A DNA stretch of 64,000 nucleotides from Mycobacterium sp. ST-F2 (GTDB lineage: Bacteria; Actinomycetota; Actinomycetes; Mycobacteriales; Mycobacteriaceae), in the NCBI RefSeq assembly GCF_001905655.1, contig NZ_JMHT01000073.1, forward strand, positions 94,029-158,028. The letters are read 5' to 3'. A program made the position numbers and the translations under genes. Position 1 is the stretch's first letter; every line of letters starts with the position of its first letter. This document shows, one piece after another, positions 1 through 8,309 of this stretch. Under the pieces are notes generated by a model that saw nothing but the letters and a program-made list of their open reading frames with translations, did no database searches and had not been told where the DNA came from.

Positions 1-1
1 A

Positions 2-1201
2 GCCGAACAGATCGGCGCCCAGGGCCTGCGGGTGCTGCTGCTCGGCTCCTCGGACCGCCCCGTCGACGCACCCGACGCACCCGGGGAAGTGACCCCCGCG
101 GCACTGGTGACGCTCGAGCAGCGCGTCCGCCCCGATGCCGGCCAGACGCTGGACTACTTTGCGCAGCAGCATGTCTCGGTCAAGGTGATCTCCGGTGACA
201 ATGCGGTGTCGGTGGGCGCGGTGGCCGGATCACTCGGGCTCAACGGTGAGACACTAGACGCCCGTCACCTGCCGGACGATCCAGAGCAGTTGGCCGAAAC
301 CGTCAGCGAATACACCACTTTCGGTCGCGTCCGACCGGACCAGAAGCGTGCCATGGTGTATGCCCTGCAGTCGCGTGGCCACACCGTCGCGATGACCGGC
401 GACGGCGTCAACGACGTGCTGGCACTGAAAGACGCCGACATCGGCGTCGCGATGGGATCGGGCAGTTCGGCGACGCGGGCCGTCGCGCAGATCGTCCTGC
501 TGGACAACAAGTTCGCCACCCTGCCGTATGTGGTGGGGGAGGGCCGCCGGGTCATCGGCAACATCGAGCGCGTCTCGAACCTGTTCCTCACCAAGACGGT
601 GTACTCGGTGCTGCTGGCAGTTCTCGTCGGGCTGGCGGGCCTGTCCGCCAGGTTCTTCGGCACCGAGCCGGTGCTCTATCCGTTCCAGCCCATTCACGTC
701 ACCATCGCGGCGTGGTTCACCATCGGCATTCCGGCATTCATCCTGTCGCTGGCGCCGAACAATGAACGGGCCCACCACGGTTTCGTGCGCCGGGTGATGA
801 CGGCCGCGCTGCCGTCGGGCCTGGTGGTGGGTGCCGCGACGTTCGCCTCGTACCTGCTGGCCTATCACGGGAAGTACGCGGACGCGGTCGAGCAGAACCA
901 GGCGTCCACCGCCGCGCTGATCACGCTGCTGGTGTCGGCGGTGTGGGTGCTGGCGGTGGTGGCACGGCCGTACCAGTGGTGGCGCGTTGTGCTGGTCGCG
1001 GCGTCGGCGTTGGCGTATGTGGTGATTTTTTCGATTCCCTGGGCGCAGCAACAGTTCATGCTCGATCCGTCGAACCTGGCGCTGACCTCGGCGGCCGTCG
1101 GAATCGGGCTGGTGGGCGCGGGTGCGATCGAGGTGCTGTGGTGGCTGCAGGGTCGCTGGCTGGGCGAGCCGCGACGGTTGTGGCGAACCGATGAGCAATG
1201 A
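2..1201 (+). CDS. ctpE: Metal-cation P-type ATPase CtpE, C-terminal part (start lies upstream of the window)
   Basis: The frame is open from the first bases, so the start is outside the window. About 399 residues are visible, roughly the C-terminal half of a family near 800 residues. They contain the hinge motif TGDGVND with the following DADIGVAMG segment (bases about 395-460), then about six hydrophobic helices (585-1160). The phosphorylation motif DKTGT is not in view. P-type ATPases couple ATP hydrolysis to cation transport across the plasma membrane; CtpE has been linked to calcium uptake. In M. tuberculosis ctpE (Rv0908) is followed by Rv0909-Rv0911, and the same three families follow here, which favours CtpE over other P-type ATPases. 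Confidence 0.88.
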   Translation, partial: AEQIGAQGLRVLLLGSSDRPVDAPDAPGEVTPAALVTLEQRVRPDAGQTLDYFAQQHVSVKVISGDNAVSVGAVAGSLGLNGETLDARHLPDDPEQLAETVSEYTTFGRVRPDQKRAMVYALQSRGHTVAMTGDGVNDVLALKDADIGVAMGSGSSATRAVAQIVLLDNKFATLPYVVGEGRRVIGNIERVSNLFLTKTVYSVLLAVLVGLAGLSARFFGTEPVLYPFQPIHVTIAAWFTIGIPAFILSLAPNNERAHHGFVRRVMTAALPSGLVVGAATFASYLLAYHGKYADAVEQNQASTAALITLLVSAVWVLAVVARPYQWWRVVLVAASALAYVVIFSIPWAQQQFMLDPSNLALTSAAVGIGLVGAGAIEVLWWLQGRWLGEPRRLWRTDEQ

Positions 1202-1250
1202 AGAATGAGCACGTTCACCGGACAATCCGGCAATAGATAGGGTGGGAATC

Positions 1251-1463
1251 ATGGGATTTCTGGACAAGGTGAAGGACCTGGCGGCGCAGAACGCCGACAA
1301 GGTCGAGGCCGCTATCGAGAAGGTCGGCGACATCGTCGACGAGAAGACCGAAGGCAAGTTCAAGGGCGTTGTCGACAGCGCTCAGGAGGCGGCGAAGAAG
1401 GCCGTCGCAGGGGACCAGCCTGCCGCTGAGGCTCCTGCCGAGGGGACGCAAGAACAGCAGTAG
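1251..1463 (+). CDS. Small antitoxin-like protein (Rv0909 family)
   Basis: A 70-residue, highly charged, helical protein beginning MGFLDKVKDLAAQNADKVE. Family members were named antitoxins because they pair with an adjacent SRPBCC protein. I chose the ATG at 1251; a GTG at 1242 is in frame, but GGTGGGA at 1241-1247 looks more like the ribosome binding site. The next gene starts 2 bases after the stop, so the two are surely co-transcribed. Its place after ctpE matches Rv0909. The tail is rich in Ala, Glu and Gln and probably disordered. The antitoxin role is inferred from the family and not visible in the sequence. Confidence 0.85.
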   Translation: MGFLDKVKDLAAQNADKVEAAIEKVGDIVDEKTEGKFKGVVDSAQEAAKKAVAGDQPAAEAPAEGTQEQQ

Positions 1464-1465
1464 CC

Positions 1466-1903
1466 ATGGCAAAACTCGCAAGTTCCATCGAAGTACCGCT
1501 GTCGCCCGAAAAGGCCTGGGAGGCAGCGTCGGACCTCTCCCGGTATGACGACTGGCTGTCCATCCACCGGATGTGGCGCAGCCCGTTGCCCGAGACCTTG
1601 GGGAAGGGCACGCAGATCTCGTCCGTCGTCGAGGTCAAGGGCATGCTGAACCGGGTCGACTGGACCATCGTGCACTACAACCCGCCGGGATCGTTGACTC
1701 TCAACGGTGTCGGCAAGGGTGGGGTCCGGGTCAAGTTGATGGCCAAGATCACGCCGGCCGAAGCGGGTTCGAACGTGGCGTTCGACATCCACCTCGGCGG
1801 TCCGGCCCTGTTCGGGCCCATCGGCATGGTGGTGGCGGCCGCGCTGCGGTCCGACATCCACCGCTCGCTGGACAAGTTCAAGGAGCTGTTCGCGTCGGTG
1901 TAG
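1466..1903 (+). CDS. SRPBCC-fold protein, toxin-like partner (Rv0910 family)
   Basis: 145 residues with the START/SRPBCC (polyketide cyclase-like) pattern: an N-terminal strand with IEVPLSPEKAWEAASD, a DDWLSIH segment and a long C-terminal helix ending LDKFKELFASV. Members have a hydrophobic ligand cavity. The M. tuberculosis counterpart Rv0910 is described as a toxin paired with Rv0909. The gene begins 2 bases after the antitoxin-like gene and is followed at once by a strong terminator, so the unit ends here. No catalytic residues can be named. Toxicity should be treated as a family label. Confidence 0.82.
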   Translation: MAKLASSIEVPLSPEKAWEAASDLSRYDDWLSIHRMWRSPLPETLGKGTQISSVVEVKGMLNRVDWTIVHYNPPGSLTLNGVGKGGVRVKLMAKITPAEAGSNVAFDIHLGGPALFGPIGMVVAAALRSDIHRSLDKFKELFASV

Positions 1904-1912
1904 ACCCGTCAG

Positions 1913-1951
1913 AAAAGGTGGCGAGAATCTTCGGATTCTCGCCACCTTTTT
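1913..1951 (+). terminator. Strong intrinsic terminator after the antitoxin/toxin-like pair
   Basis: A perfect 17-bp stem (1913-1929 with 1934-1950) closed by a TTCG tetraloop at 1930-1933. The right arm ends in a run of five T (1947-1951). It starts 10 bases after the stop of the SRPBCC gene. Such a textbook intrinsic terminator is uncommon in mycobacteria. Confidence 0.92.
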
Positions 1952-2035
1952 CCTGTCGACCAAGCCGCGATGAGTTTTCGGCCGCGCCGTTGTCTGTACC
2001 GGTGACCACTCCGTCACTCGTCTAGGGAGAACATC

Positions 2036-2806
2036 ATGGCCACTCGTACCGCAACCCCGCTGGGCGCGCCCGTCTGGATCGACCTCGCCACCTCGGATGT
2101 GGCCGGCGCCCAGGCGTTTTACCGCACAGTGCTGGGCTGGGACTACGAAAACCCCGGGCCCGGTTACGGCGGCTACCTCAACGCCCGGCGCGACGGCCGC
2201 TACGTAGGCGGCATGATGGCGAGCGACCCGGCGTGGAACGCCCCCGACGCCTGGACCGTGTATCTGCACACCGCTGACATCCAGGCCACGATCGACGCCG
2301 CGGTCGCCGCCGGCGCCACCACCTGCATTCCGGCCATGGAGGTGCCCGACAAGGGCTGGATGGCCATGCTGACCGACCCGACGGGCGCGTTCTTCGGCCT
2401 GTGGCAGCCGACCGGCCACCAGGGCTTCGAGGCGTACGAAGAGGCGGGTGCCCCGGTGTGGTTCCAGCTGACCACAACCGACTTCGCCAAGGCCACCGAG
2501 TTCTACACGACGGTGTTCGGCTGGCAGCTGCAGGTCGAGGCCGACAGCCCCGAGTTCCGCTACAGCAACGCCATCTTCGACGGCGAGCCGCTGATCGGCG
2601 TGATGGACGGCTCCGTCATCCCCGGCCTGGACCGTTCCACGTGGAACGTCTTCCTCGGCAGCGACGATGTCGACAAGACCATCGAACTGATCACCGCCAA
2701 CGGCGGCTCTGTCGTGCGCGCCGCCGAGGACACGCCCTACGGCCGGCTGGCGGCCGTCACCGATCCGACGGGCGCCGCGTTCAACCTGTCGTCGATCAAG
2801 GGCTGA
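2036..2806 (+). CDS. Two-domain VOC (glyoxalase/bleomycin resistance fold) protein, Rv0911-like
   Basis: 256 residues made of two tandem VOC domains, about 12-122 (from WIDLATSDVAGAQAFYRTVL) and 138-253 (from WFQLTTTDFAKATEFYTTVF). Both halves start with the typical D--A--FY signature and close with a DPTGA(A/F)F strand. The fold binds a metal in many members and serves glyoxalases, dioxygenases and resistance proteins; no specific substrate can be assigned. AGGGAGA at 2024-2030 is a clear ribosome binding site for ATG 2036. Position and architecture match Rv0911. It is flanked by terminators, so it is probably a single-gene unit. Confidence 0.88.
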   Translation: MATRTATPLGAPVWIDLATSDVAGAQAFYRTVLGWDYENPGPGYGGYLNARRDGRYVGGMMASDPAWNAPDAWTVYLHTADIQATIDAAVAAGATTCIPAMEVPDKGWMAMLTDPTGAFFGLWQPTGHQGFEAYEEAGAPVWFQLTTTDFAKATEFYTTVFGWQLQVEADSPEFRYSNAIFDGEPLIGVMDGSVIPGLDRSTWNVFLGSDDVDKTIELITANGGSVVRAAEDTPYGRLAAVTDPTGAAFNLSSIKG

Positions 2807-2816
2807 CCGCCGACCC

Positions 2817-2864
2817 GAGCTTGTGGCCGAACGTCGCGCGGGGTTTCGGCCACAAGCTCATTTT
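2817..2864 (+). terminator. Intrinsic terminator after the VOC gene
   Basis: A perfect 15-bp stem, 2817-2831 pairing with 2845-2859, with a 13-base loop, followed by ATTTT (2860-2864). It begins 10 bases after the stop codon of the VOC gene. Confidence 0.85.
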
Positions 2865-2913
2865 CGATCCCGAAAAAGTGTCCCGATCAGACCGGCGCGG
2901 TGCTCCTACCGAT

Positions 2914-3162
2914 ATGAACATCCATTGGCGGCACCAGCACCGGGCAACGACGACCTACGAGATCGTCGACCAGCTCCACGATCGCCACGCCGTGGGCGTC
3001 ACGGCAGACCGCGTGGCGGCGACGGTCGCCGGCTGGCTCGCCGAACTGGATGTGCAGAGCCCGTTGACCGACGAACTGGCCCGCGCGACGCAGCGCGGCG
3101 ACTGGCCAACCACCCACACCATCTGCGATCAGCTGTCGATCGACCTCATGATCGCGGCGTGA
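2914..3162 (+). CDS. Small hypothetical protein, 82 aa
   Basis: Starts at ATG 2914 with MNIHWRHQHRATTTYEIVDQ. The protein is predicted mostly helical and soluble, with no signal peptide or membrane segment and no motif I recognise. It has its own position after a terminator, ends 8 bases before the convergent channel gene, and keeps GC-rich third positions, which supports coding. The function is unknown. Confidence 0.6.
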   Translation: MNIHWRHQHRATTTYEIVDQLHDRHAVGVTADRVAATVAGWLAELDVQSPLTDELARATQRGDWPTTHTICDQLSIDLMIAA

Positions 3163-3170
3163 CGATGCCC

Positions 3171-4850
3171 CTACGCCGTCCGCTGACCGGTCAGCAGCGT
3201 CTCGATCAGCTCGCGGTACGGGCCGACCAGGTACGCGGTGTCGCCCGCACAGAGCCGGGCGTCGCGCCGCGGCCGCCGATGGGTGGTGCCTGCCCGGGTG
3301 AAGGCGATGACCCGGATCTGGGTCCGCACCTCTGCCATCTGCATGCCGTCGAGGGCGCTGCCGGCGTCGACGTGGACGGCGCCCACCGTGAACGACTGCT
3401 GTCCCACCGAAAAGGTGCCCAGCACCTGTAATCCCATCGCCGCGCCGACGAACCACGGGGCGGCCAGTTCGACCGTCGACCGGACGTGGGCGAAGCCGAA
3501 GCGCCCCGCGACCGCGGCTCCGAGCGTGCGGTCGTAGATGCGCAACACCAGTGGCACGTCGGGCCGGTCGATCTCCGGCAGCACCCGGGGGCTGAGCATC
3601 TCGCGCAGCACGATGCCGGTCTCGATGTTGACCATGTCGTCCTGGGTCAGCACGGCGACGGCGCGCGCCCGGTCCAGCCGCGCCAGCTCCAGCGTCTGCC
3701 GCAGGGTCGCGTCGCCGAAGATCACCGGGACGTCCAACTGGGCGGCCTGCGCCAGGAACCGGTTGGACTCGTCACGTTCGATGACGGCGACGTCGTAGCC
3801 GGCCGCCGCCAGATCGCTGACCACGCGGATACCGAATGAGCCGAGGCCCACCACGACGATGTGGTTGCGCAGATGTTGCACGCGCCGGCGCCCCGAGGAA
3901 TTGCCCAGACGACGCGACAGCAGCGCGTCGGCGACGAACGCGACCAGGATCGCGGTGGTGGTGACCCCGGCGAACATGAGCCCGATGCCCCACAGCCGCA
4001 ACCAGGTTGGTTGATGCATGAAGCTGAAGTCGCCGTAGCCGACCGTGGCGATGGTCTCGGTGGAGAAGTACAGCGCATCGATCCAGCTCATGCCGGCCGG
4101 GTTGTGATACGCGAAGCGCAGCAGCACCGTCGAGCCCAGCAGCAGTGATGCCGACGTGCCGAGGGCCCACCAGAAAATGGGATTGATGTCGTCGCGGATG
4201 ACGCGCAGCGTGTCGATCACTCGGCGTGGCCACGGGCGGTGCGTCCGGCTGGACAGCGGGCGCGGCACCGTGATGCCGGCGTCCGCCAATTCGTCGGCGG
4301 TGCCGATCATGGCCGTCCAGTCGCCGGCATGCACCCCGAAATCCCTTCCAGGACAAGGCGTGACCTCACCGGGTGATTCCGCGTTCTCGCCGCGGATGAC
4401 GGCGACGGGCGCCAGGTCGCCGAACATCTCCCGCAGCGTGGCGTCGCGCGGGGCCTCGGTGCCGGAGATGACGAAGTCGATGCCGGCCGCCGAGATGGTG
4501 TGTGTGGTGCGGGCCAGACAGGCTTCGACGACCGACGGCGCGGCCAGGTCGGCGACGTCCAGGACCGCGCCGGGGCCGTTGTCCTCGGCTACCGCAGCGC
4601 GCAGCACACTGTTGGCCAGCCGGGTCACCACCCGGACGGTCGGGTTGAGCTCCCTTGCCAACAGGGCGATTTCGAGGTTGACGGCATCGTCGTCACCGGC
4701 ACACACGATGGCCGCGGCGCTGGTGACGATGGCCGCCTTGAGGCCGGCCGGTTCATGGATCGTCACCACCGTCGCACCCGCCGTCTGCAGCCCCTCGGTG
4801 ATCCGGTTGGCCAACGCGTCGGTGCCGCAGACGATGACGTGTCCCTGCAT
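3171..4850 (-). CDS. Potassium channel with RCK (TrkA-N) domains on both sides of the pore
   Basis: 559 residues. The order is: a TrkA-N/RCK domain (about 1-200, starting HVIVCGTDALANRI), a linker, TM1 (about 225-245, after INPIFWW), a P-loop with filter TVGYGD (about 270), TM2 (about 285-310), a second Rossmann TrkA-N domain (about 330-460, HIVVVGLGSFG) and an RCK-C domain to the end. The filter predicts K+ selectivity. RCK domains usually gate by binding nucleotides or Ca2+. I chose ATG 4850 because the nucleotide-binding strand starts right there; the upstream frame overlaps the cupin gene. The cupin starts 446 bases upstream and ends 6 bases before this start, so the two genes may be one operon. 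Confidence 0.85.
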   Translation of the reverse strand: MQGHVIVCGTDALANRITEGLQTAGATVVTIHEPAGLKAAIVTSAAAIVCAGDDDAVNLEIALLARELNPTVRVVTRLANSVLRAAVAEDNGPGAVLDVADLAAPSVVEACLARTTHTISAAGIDFVISGTEAPRDATLREMFGDLAPVAVIRGENAESPGEVTPCPGRDFGVHAGDWTAMIGTADELADAGITVPRPLSSRTHRPWPRRVIDTLRVIRDDINPIFWWALGTSASLLLGSTVLLRFAYHNPAGMSWIDALYFSTETIATVGYGDFSFMHQPTWLRLWGIGLMFAGVTTTAILVAFVADALLSRRLGNSSGRRRVQHLRNHIVVVGLGSFGIRVVSDLAAAGYDVAVIERDESNRFLAQAAQLDVPVIFGDATLRQTLELARLDRARAVAVLTQDDMVNIETGIVLREMLSPRVLPEIDRPDVPLVLRIYDRTLGAAVAGRFGFAHVRSTVELAAPWFVGAAMGLQVLGTFSVGQQSFTVGAVHVDAGSALDGMQMAEVRTQIRVIAFTRAGTTHRRPRRDARLCAGDTAYLVGPYRELIETLLTGQRTA

Positions 4851-4855
4851 GTGCC

Positions 4856-5296
4856 CTACTGCCCGGTCAGCGCGAAGTCGGCGAAGTCGAAGCCTGGCAC
4901 CACAACACAACTGACCAGGGTGGGTTCCTCGTCCCCGGGCCGGGCGCGCTGCCAGTGCCCCGGCGGCACCAGCGCCTGCGGCCGCGCGCCCGCCGCGACG
5001 TCCGCGCCCAGCAGCACGGTGTCCGCGGTCGCCGGCTCCGGCCCGACCTCCAGCAGCAGCGGACTGCCGCGGTGGAAGAACCACAGTTCGGCGCTGTGCA
5101 CGGTGTGCCAGGCGGACTGCTGCCCGAGCATCAGCAGGAACAGGATCGCGGTCCCGGCGCTGCGCGGGCCGGAATACTGCGCGGGCAGCGCGGATTGGGG
5201 GACGGTCAGGTCGCTGCGCCAGGTCTCGCGGTACCAGCCGCCTTCCGGATGCGGCGACAGGTCGAGCTGCCGCGCCCAATCGGGGAGATCGGTCAT
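4856..5296 (-). CDS. Cupin superfamily protein (DUF985 / cupin_5 type)
   Basis: 146 residues with the DUF985 pattern: LSPHPEGGWYRETWRS near the N-terminus, then TAILFLLMLGQQSAWHTVHSAE and WFFHRGSPL in the beta barrel, and a late PPGHWQRA strand. The His residues of W-H--H--E and FHRG are the likely metal or ligand-facing positions. The substrate is unknown in this family. Start ATG 5296; the channel gene follows on the same strand 6 bases after the stop. It diverges from the membrane-protein gene at 5359. Confidence 0.85.
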   Translation of the reverse strand: MTDLPDWARQLDLSPHPEGGWYRETWRSDLTVPQSALPAQYSGPRSAGTAILFLLMLGQQSAWHTVHSAELWFFHRGSPLLLEVGPEPATADTVLLGADVAAGARPQALVPPGHWQRARPGDEEPTLVSCVVVPGFDFADFALTGQ

Positions 5297-5358
5297 GGCA
5301 CTTGAGGCTACGGCTGATCAGCTGTGTCGGCCTGCCGGATGGTCTATACGCTCGTGGC

Positions 5359-5769
5359 ATGGAACGGTTGCGGCCCGCCTGGATCGTCGCGCTGTGCGCG
5401 CTGGTGCTGTTGGTCAGTGCCTGGTTGCCGTGGCTGTCGAGCCCGGCGGGGCATGCGAACGCCATCGGCGGCAAGGTCGGGCATATCACTGTTCCGCCAC
5501 CGGGTTTCGGGGTGGGGCAGCTGATGGTGCTGCTGGCCTCATGCCTGCTCGTGGCGGCCACGATGGCCGCGCGCCGGCTGTCGTCGCGCGTCGCTTCCGT
5601 TGTGGCCCTGGTGCTTTCGGCCGGGTTGACGGCGCTCGGGGTCTGGTATCACGTGCTGTACGTGCACAGCCCGGTGGTCGCGTCGTACGGGTTGTATGTC
5701 GGGCTGGTCGCGGCTGCACTGGCGATAGTGCTGTCAGTGCTGGCCTCCGTCGTCGCCTGGCGGTCGTGA
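5359..5769 (+). CDS. Four-helix integral membrane protein, 136 aa
   Basis: Starts MERLRPAWIVALCALVLLVS at ATG 5359. Four hydrophobic stretches cover most of the length, with a short loop after the first helix (about residues 26-48) that holds a GHANAIGG segment. It may be the counterpart of the transmembrane protein Rv0912, which follows Rv0911 in M. tuberculosis, but this is a guess from position and size. Its stop overlaps the start of the next gene by one base (TGATG), so the two are translationally coupled. Confidence 0.7.
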   Translation: MERLRPAWIVALCALVLLVSAWLPWLSSPAGHANAIGGKVGHITVPPPGFGVGQLMVLLASCLLVAATMAARRLSSRVASVVALVLSAGLTALGVWYHVLYVHSPVVASYGLYVGLVAAALAIVLSVLASVVAWRS

Positions 5770-6356
5770 TGGGGTTCGTCGAACCCGTCGTGCTGACGGG
5801 GCAGCGGTGGGTGACGCTGGAACCGCTGACCACCGATCACATTCCAGAGATCGCCGAGGCGGCGGCCGACGGTGACCCGGGCCGGTTGTGGTTCACCTCC
5901 GCGCCCTCGCCGACGACGGCGGCAGAGTGGGTGCAGGCCCGGTTGGCGGTGCAGCGCCCGGATACCGGGTTGACGTTCGTCGTGCGCGCGCTCGACGGCC
6001 GGCTCATCGGCTCGTCCAGCTACCTCAATGTGGACGGTCCCAACCGGCGTCTGGAGATCGGTGCCACCTGGTACGTGGAGTCGGTTCGGCGGACCGGGGT
6101 GAACACCGAAACCAAGCTGCTGCTGCTCGGGCACGCTTTTGAAGCGCTCCACTGTATAGCAGTTGAGTTCAGAACCCACTTCTTCAACTCGGCGAGTCGC
6201 GCGGCAATTGAGCGGCTCGGAGCCAAGCTCGACGGGGTGCTGCGCTCACATCAGTTGCTCGGTGACGGTTCTCGCCGGGACACCGTGGTGTATTCGATCC
6301 TCGACATCGAATGGCCCGCGGTGCGCAACAACCTGCAATTCCGCCTGAACCGGTAA
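5769..6356 (+). CDS. GNAT family acetyltransferase (RimJ/RimL type)
   Basis: 195 residues with the RimJ/RimL layout: VVLTGQRWVTLEPLTTDHI at the N-terminus, a GSSSYLNVD strand, EIGATWYVESVRRTGVNTE in the acetyl-CoA-binding region, and a FFNSASRAAIERLGAKLDGV stretch that is strongly conserved in these N-acyltransferases. They transfer acetyl from acetyl-CoA to protein N-termini or small amines; the substrate here is unknown. The start ATG 5769 overlaps the preceding stop. Confidence 0.85.
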   Translation: MGFVEPVVLTGQRWVTLEPLTTDHIPEIAEAAADGDPGRLWFTSAPSPTTAAEWVQARLAVQRPDTGLTFVVRALDGRLIGSSSYLNVDGPNRRLEIGATWYVESVRRTGVNTETKLLLLGHAFEALHCIAVEFRTHFFNSASRAAIERLGAKLDGVLRSHQLLGDGSRRDTVVYSILDIEWPAVRNNLQFRLNR

Positions 6357-6395
6357 CTTCGCCCACCCCGGTGATCAGCATCTCTTGAGCAAAAC

Positions 6396-6425
6396 TTGAC
6401 AGTTTGCCAAGCTATGTTTTTGAAT
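6396..6425 (+). promoter_or_regulatory. Possible vegetative promoter upstream of the CHAP gene
   Basis: A perfect TTGACA at 6396-6401 is followed 18 bases later by TTGAAT at 6420-6425 (4 of 6 to TATAAT). The surrounding 6390-6440 stretch is AT-rich for this genome. The site lies about 70 bases before the CHAP gene. This is read by eye only. Confidence 0.3.
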
Positions 6426-6494
6426 TCGTGTCTAATCGTGACCGAATTGTGATTTGATCCAAGCATCGGTTCGTTCGCTTGATCGGGGGGACGG

Positions 6495-7040
6495 ATGTAC
6501 GCAATGAGCTTCAAGTCGTATGCGGGTGTCGCGCTCGCGGCCGCTTTGATCGCCGCCGGCGGGATGATGACGGCGCCCGCGAGCAACGCTGATTCGGCGT
6601 CGTACGTCGACCCGATGTCCTACGGTCAGCAGACCGGTCAGCCTGCCGGCCAGCAGTACGCCGGCCCCGCCCGGACCATGGGCGCGGTCCAGGCCTCGAA
6701 CTCCGGCTGGCCGGGCCAGTGCACGTGGGGTGCGCTGCAGATGGCTTTCCAGAACGTGGGCTACTACCCGGACATCCATGGCAATGCCAGGGTCTGGGCT
6801 GACGCCGCCCGGTCCCGTGGCTGGACCGTCGTGGACGAGCCGCAGGCCCGGTCCATCGCGGTATACCCGGCCGAACTGCCCGGGGTGAGCCAGTACGGCC
6901 ATGTGGCCTGGGTGAATTCGGTGTCCGGCCGGTGGATCAACATCACCGAGATGAACAACGAGTCCCACGGCGGGCCGTTCGCCTGGTGGACCCGCGACAC
7001 CCAGCACATCCCCGGGATGAGCTACATCCTGATTCCCTGA
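6495..7040 (+). CDS. Secreted CHAP-domain protein (putative peptidoglycan amidase/peptidase)
   Basis: 181 residues. A signal peptide runs to about residue 33 (hydrophobic core AGVALAAALIAAGGMMTAP, cleavage likely after SNA). A Gln/Gly-rich linker follows, then a CHAP domain with the nucleophile in GQCTWGA, the His in YGHVAWV and an ITEMNNES segment. CHAP enzymes cut peptidoglycan stem peptides or act as amidases at the cell wall. ATG 6495 follows GGGGGG (6485-6490); ATG 6504 is an equally possible start with better spacing. It stands alone, converging on the methyltransferase gene. Confidence 0.85.
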   Translation: MYAMSFKSYAGVALAAALIAAGGMMTAPASNADSASYVDPMSYGQQTGQPAGQQYAGPARTMGAVQASNSGWPGQCTWGALQMAFQNVGYYPDIHGNARVWADAARSRGWTVVDEPQARSIAVYPAELPGVSQYGHVAWVNSVSGRWINITEMNNESHGGPFAWWTRDTQHIPGMSYILIP

Positions 7041-7045
7041 CGCCG

Positions 7046-8098
7046 TTACGGCCGCGCTTCGAAGACGAGGTTGAACGGCGTCTCGGTGGCGCGCCGGAAC
7101 CGGGTGAAACCGCCTTCGTCGACGACGACGTCGCGCAGCCTGGCCTCCCCGGCCTGCGCGCCGAGCGCCGGCCCATTGCGGGCGAGTGACACCGGCACGC
7201 AGATCTGCGACGAGGCGCCGTACATCATGCGGCCGATCGGATTCAGGTTGTCCTGCACCCGATCGTTGGCGAACGGCTCGACGAGCATCGCGATGCCGTC
7301 GGTTTTGAGTGCCGCGCGGGTGTGCTGCATGACCCCGACCGGATCAGCCATGTCGTGCAGGCAGTCGAAGAACGCGATCAGGTCGAAATCCTTGTCTTCG
7401 TAGCCTGTCGCGTCGGCGACCTCGAACTTGGCGTTGGGCACGCCCGCCTCCGCGGCGCGTTCCGCGGCGACCCGGACCGACTCGTCGTGATAGTCGTAGC
7501 CGATGAACGTCGAGTTCGGGTAGGTCTGGGCCATCAGGACGGTGCTGGCGCCGTGGCCGCAGCCGACGTCGGCGACCTTGGCTCCGCTTTCCAGGCGCTC
7601 GACCACGCCGTCGAGCGCCGGTAGCCATGAGCTGACGAGGTTGGCGTTGTAGCCGGCGCGGAAGAAGCGCTCGGTGCCGGCGAAAAGGCACGGGTGGTGA
7701 TCGCCCCATTCCAGGCCGGCGCCGGTTCTGAAATTCTCCGTCGTGCGGTCGAGGACATGGAACACCGCCTCGATGATGTTGTAGGCGCCGGGGATGTCGA
7801 CGGGTCCGTCCGGGTCGGCCAGACACGCCGCCTGTTCCGGACTCAGAGACCAGGTGCCGTCGTCCGCGTCGAACTGGACGTAGCCGCCGGCGGCCTGGTT
7901 GGCCAGCCACTCGCGGACGTAGCGCTCCACCGTGCCGGTCTTCTCGGCCAGCTGCGTGGACGTGAGCGGTTGGGCTGCCAGGGCTTTGTACAGCCCCAGG
8001 CGATCGCCGAGCAGGATCAGGCTGGCGCTCATCGCGGCACCCATGTCACCTATCGCCATGCCGAGAAATTCGTTGAGCTTGTCTTCATCCACGGGCAT
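7046..8098 (-). CDS. SAM-dependent methyltransferase with N-terminal winged helix (Rv2258c-like)
   Basis: 350 residues. The N-terminal third is a winged helix of the O-methyltransferase dimerisation type (LYKALAAQPLTSTQLAEKTG). The Rossmann domain starts at VADVGCGHGAST (motif I), with IGYDYHDES (motif II), and FFDCLHDMADP (motif IV). Length and architecture resemble Rv2258c of M. tuberculosis. The methyl acceptor is unknown. GGAGGT lies about 7 bases upstream of ATG 8098. The gene diverges from the transporter at 8310 across a 211-base intergenic stretch. Confidence 0.85.
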   Translation of the reverse strand: MPVDEDKLNEFLGMAIGDMGAAMSASLILLGDRLGLYKALAAQPLTSTQLAEKTGTVERYVREWLANQAAGGYVQFDADDGTWSLSPEQAACLADPDGPVDIPGAYNIIEAVFHVLDRTTENFRTGAGLEWGDHHPCLFAGTERFFRAGYNANLVSSWLPALDGVVERLESGAKVADVGCGHGASTVLMAQTYPNSTFIGYDYHDESVRVAAERAAEAGVPNAKFEVADATGYEDKDFDLIAFFDCLHDMADPVGVMQHTRAALKTDGIAMLVEPFANDRVQDNLNPIGRMMYGASSQICVPVSLARNGPALGAQAGEARLRDVVVDEGGFTRFRRATETPFNLVFEARP

Positions 8099-8309
8099 GT
8101 CTGGACCTCCAGAAATGTGGTTGCCAGCTTGACTGTACGGCTGCCGAAATTCCTGAACAATGCGTAGTTTTTCGACGGTTGAACGCGTGCTGCGGCAATT
8201 GACTTGGGGCGACGTGCGCTCCGGATTCGGGGCATCTCCGACCGATCCGCGGCGCCGAATGTTATTGATCAAGGGTGCTCGTATCGGTCGGCGTGGTTCA
8301 GGTTCGCCA

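Noticed and set aside
6396..6418. Promoter TTGACA with TATGTT at 6413
   Set aside because: The spacing is only 11 bases, too short for a sigma-A promoter. The TTGAAT at 6420 with an 18-base spacer was preferred, at low confidence.
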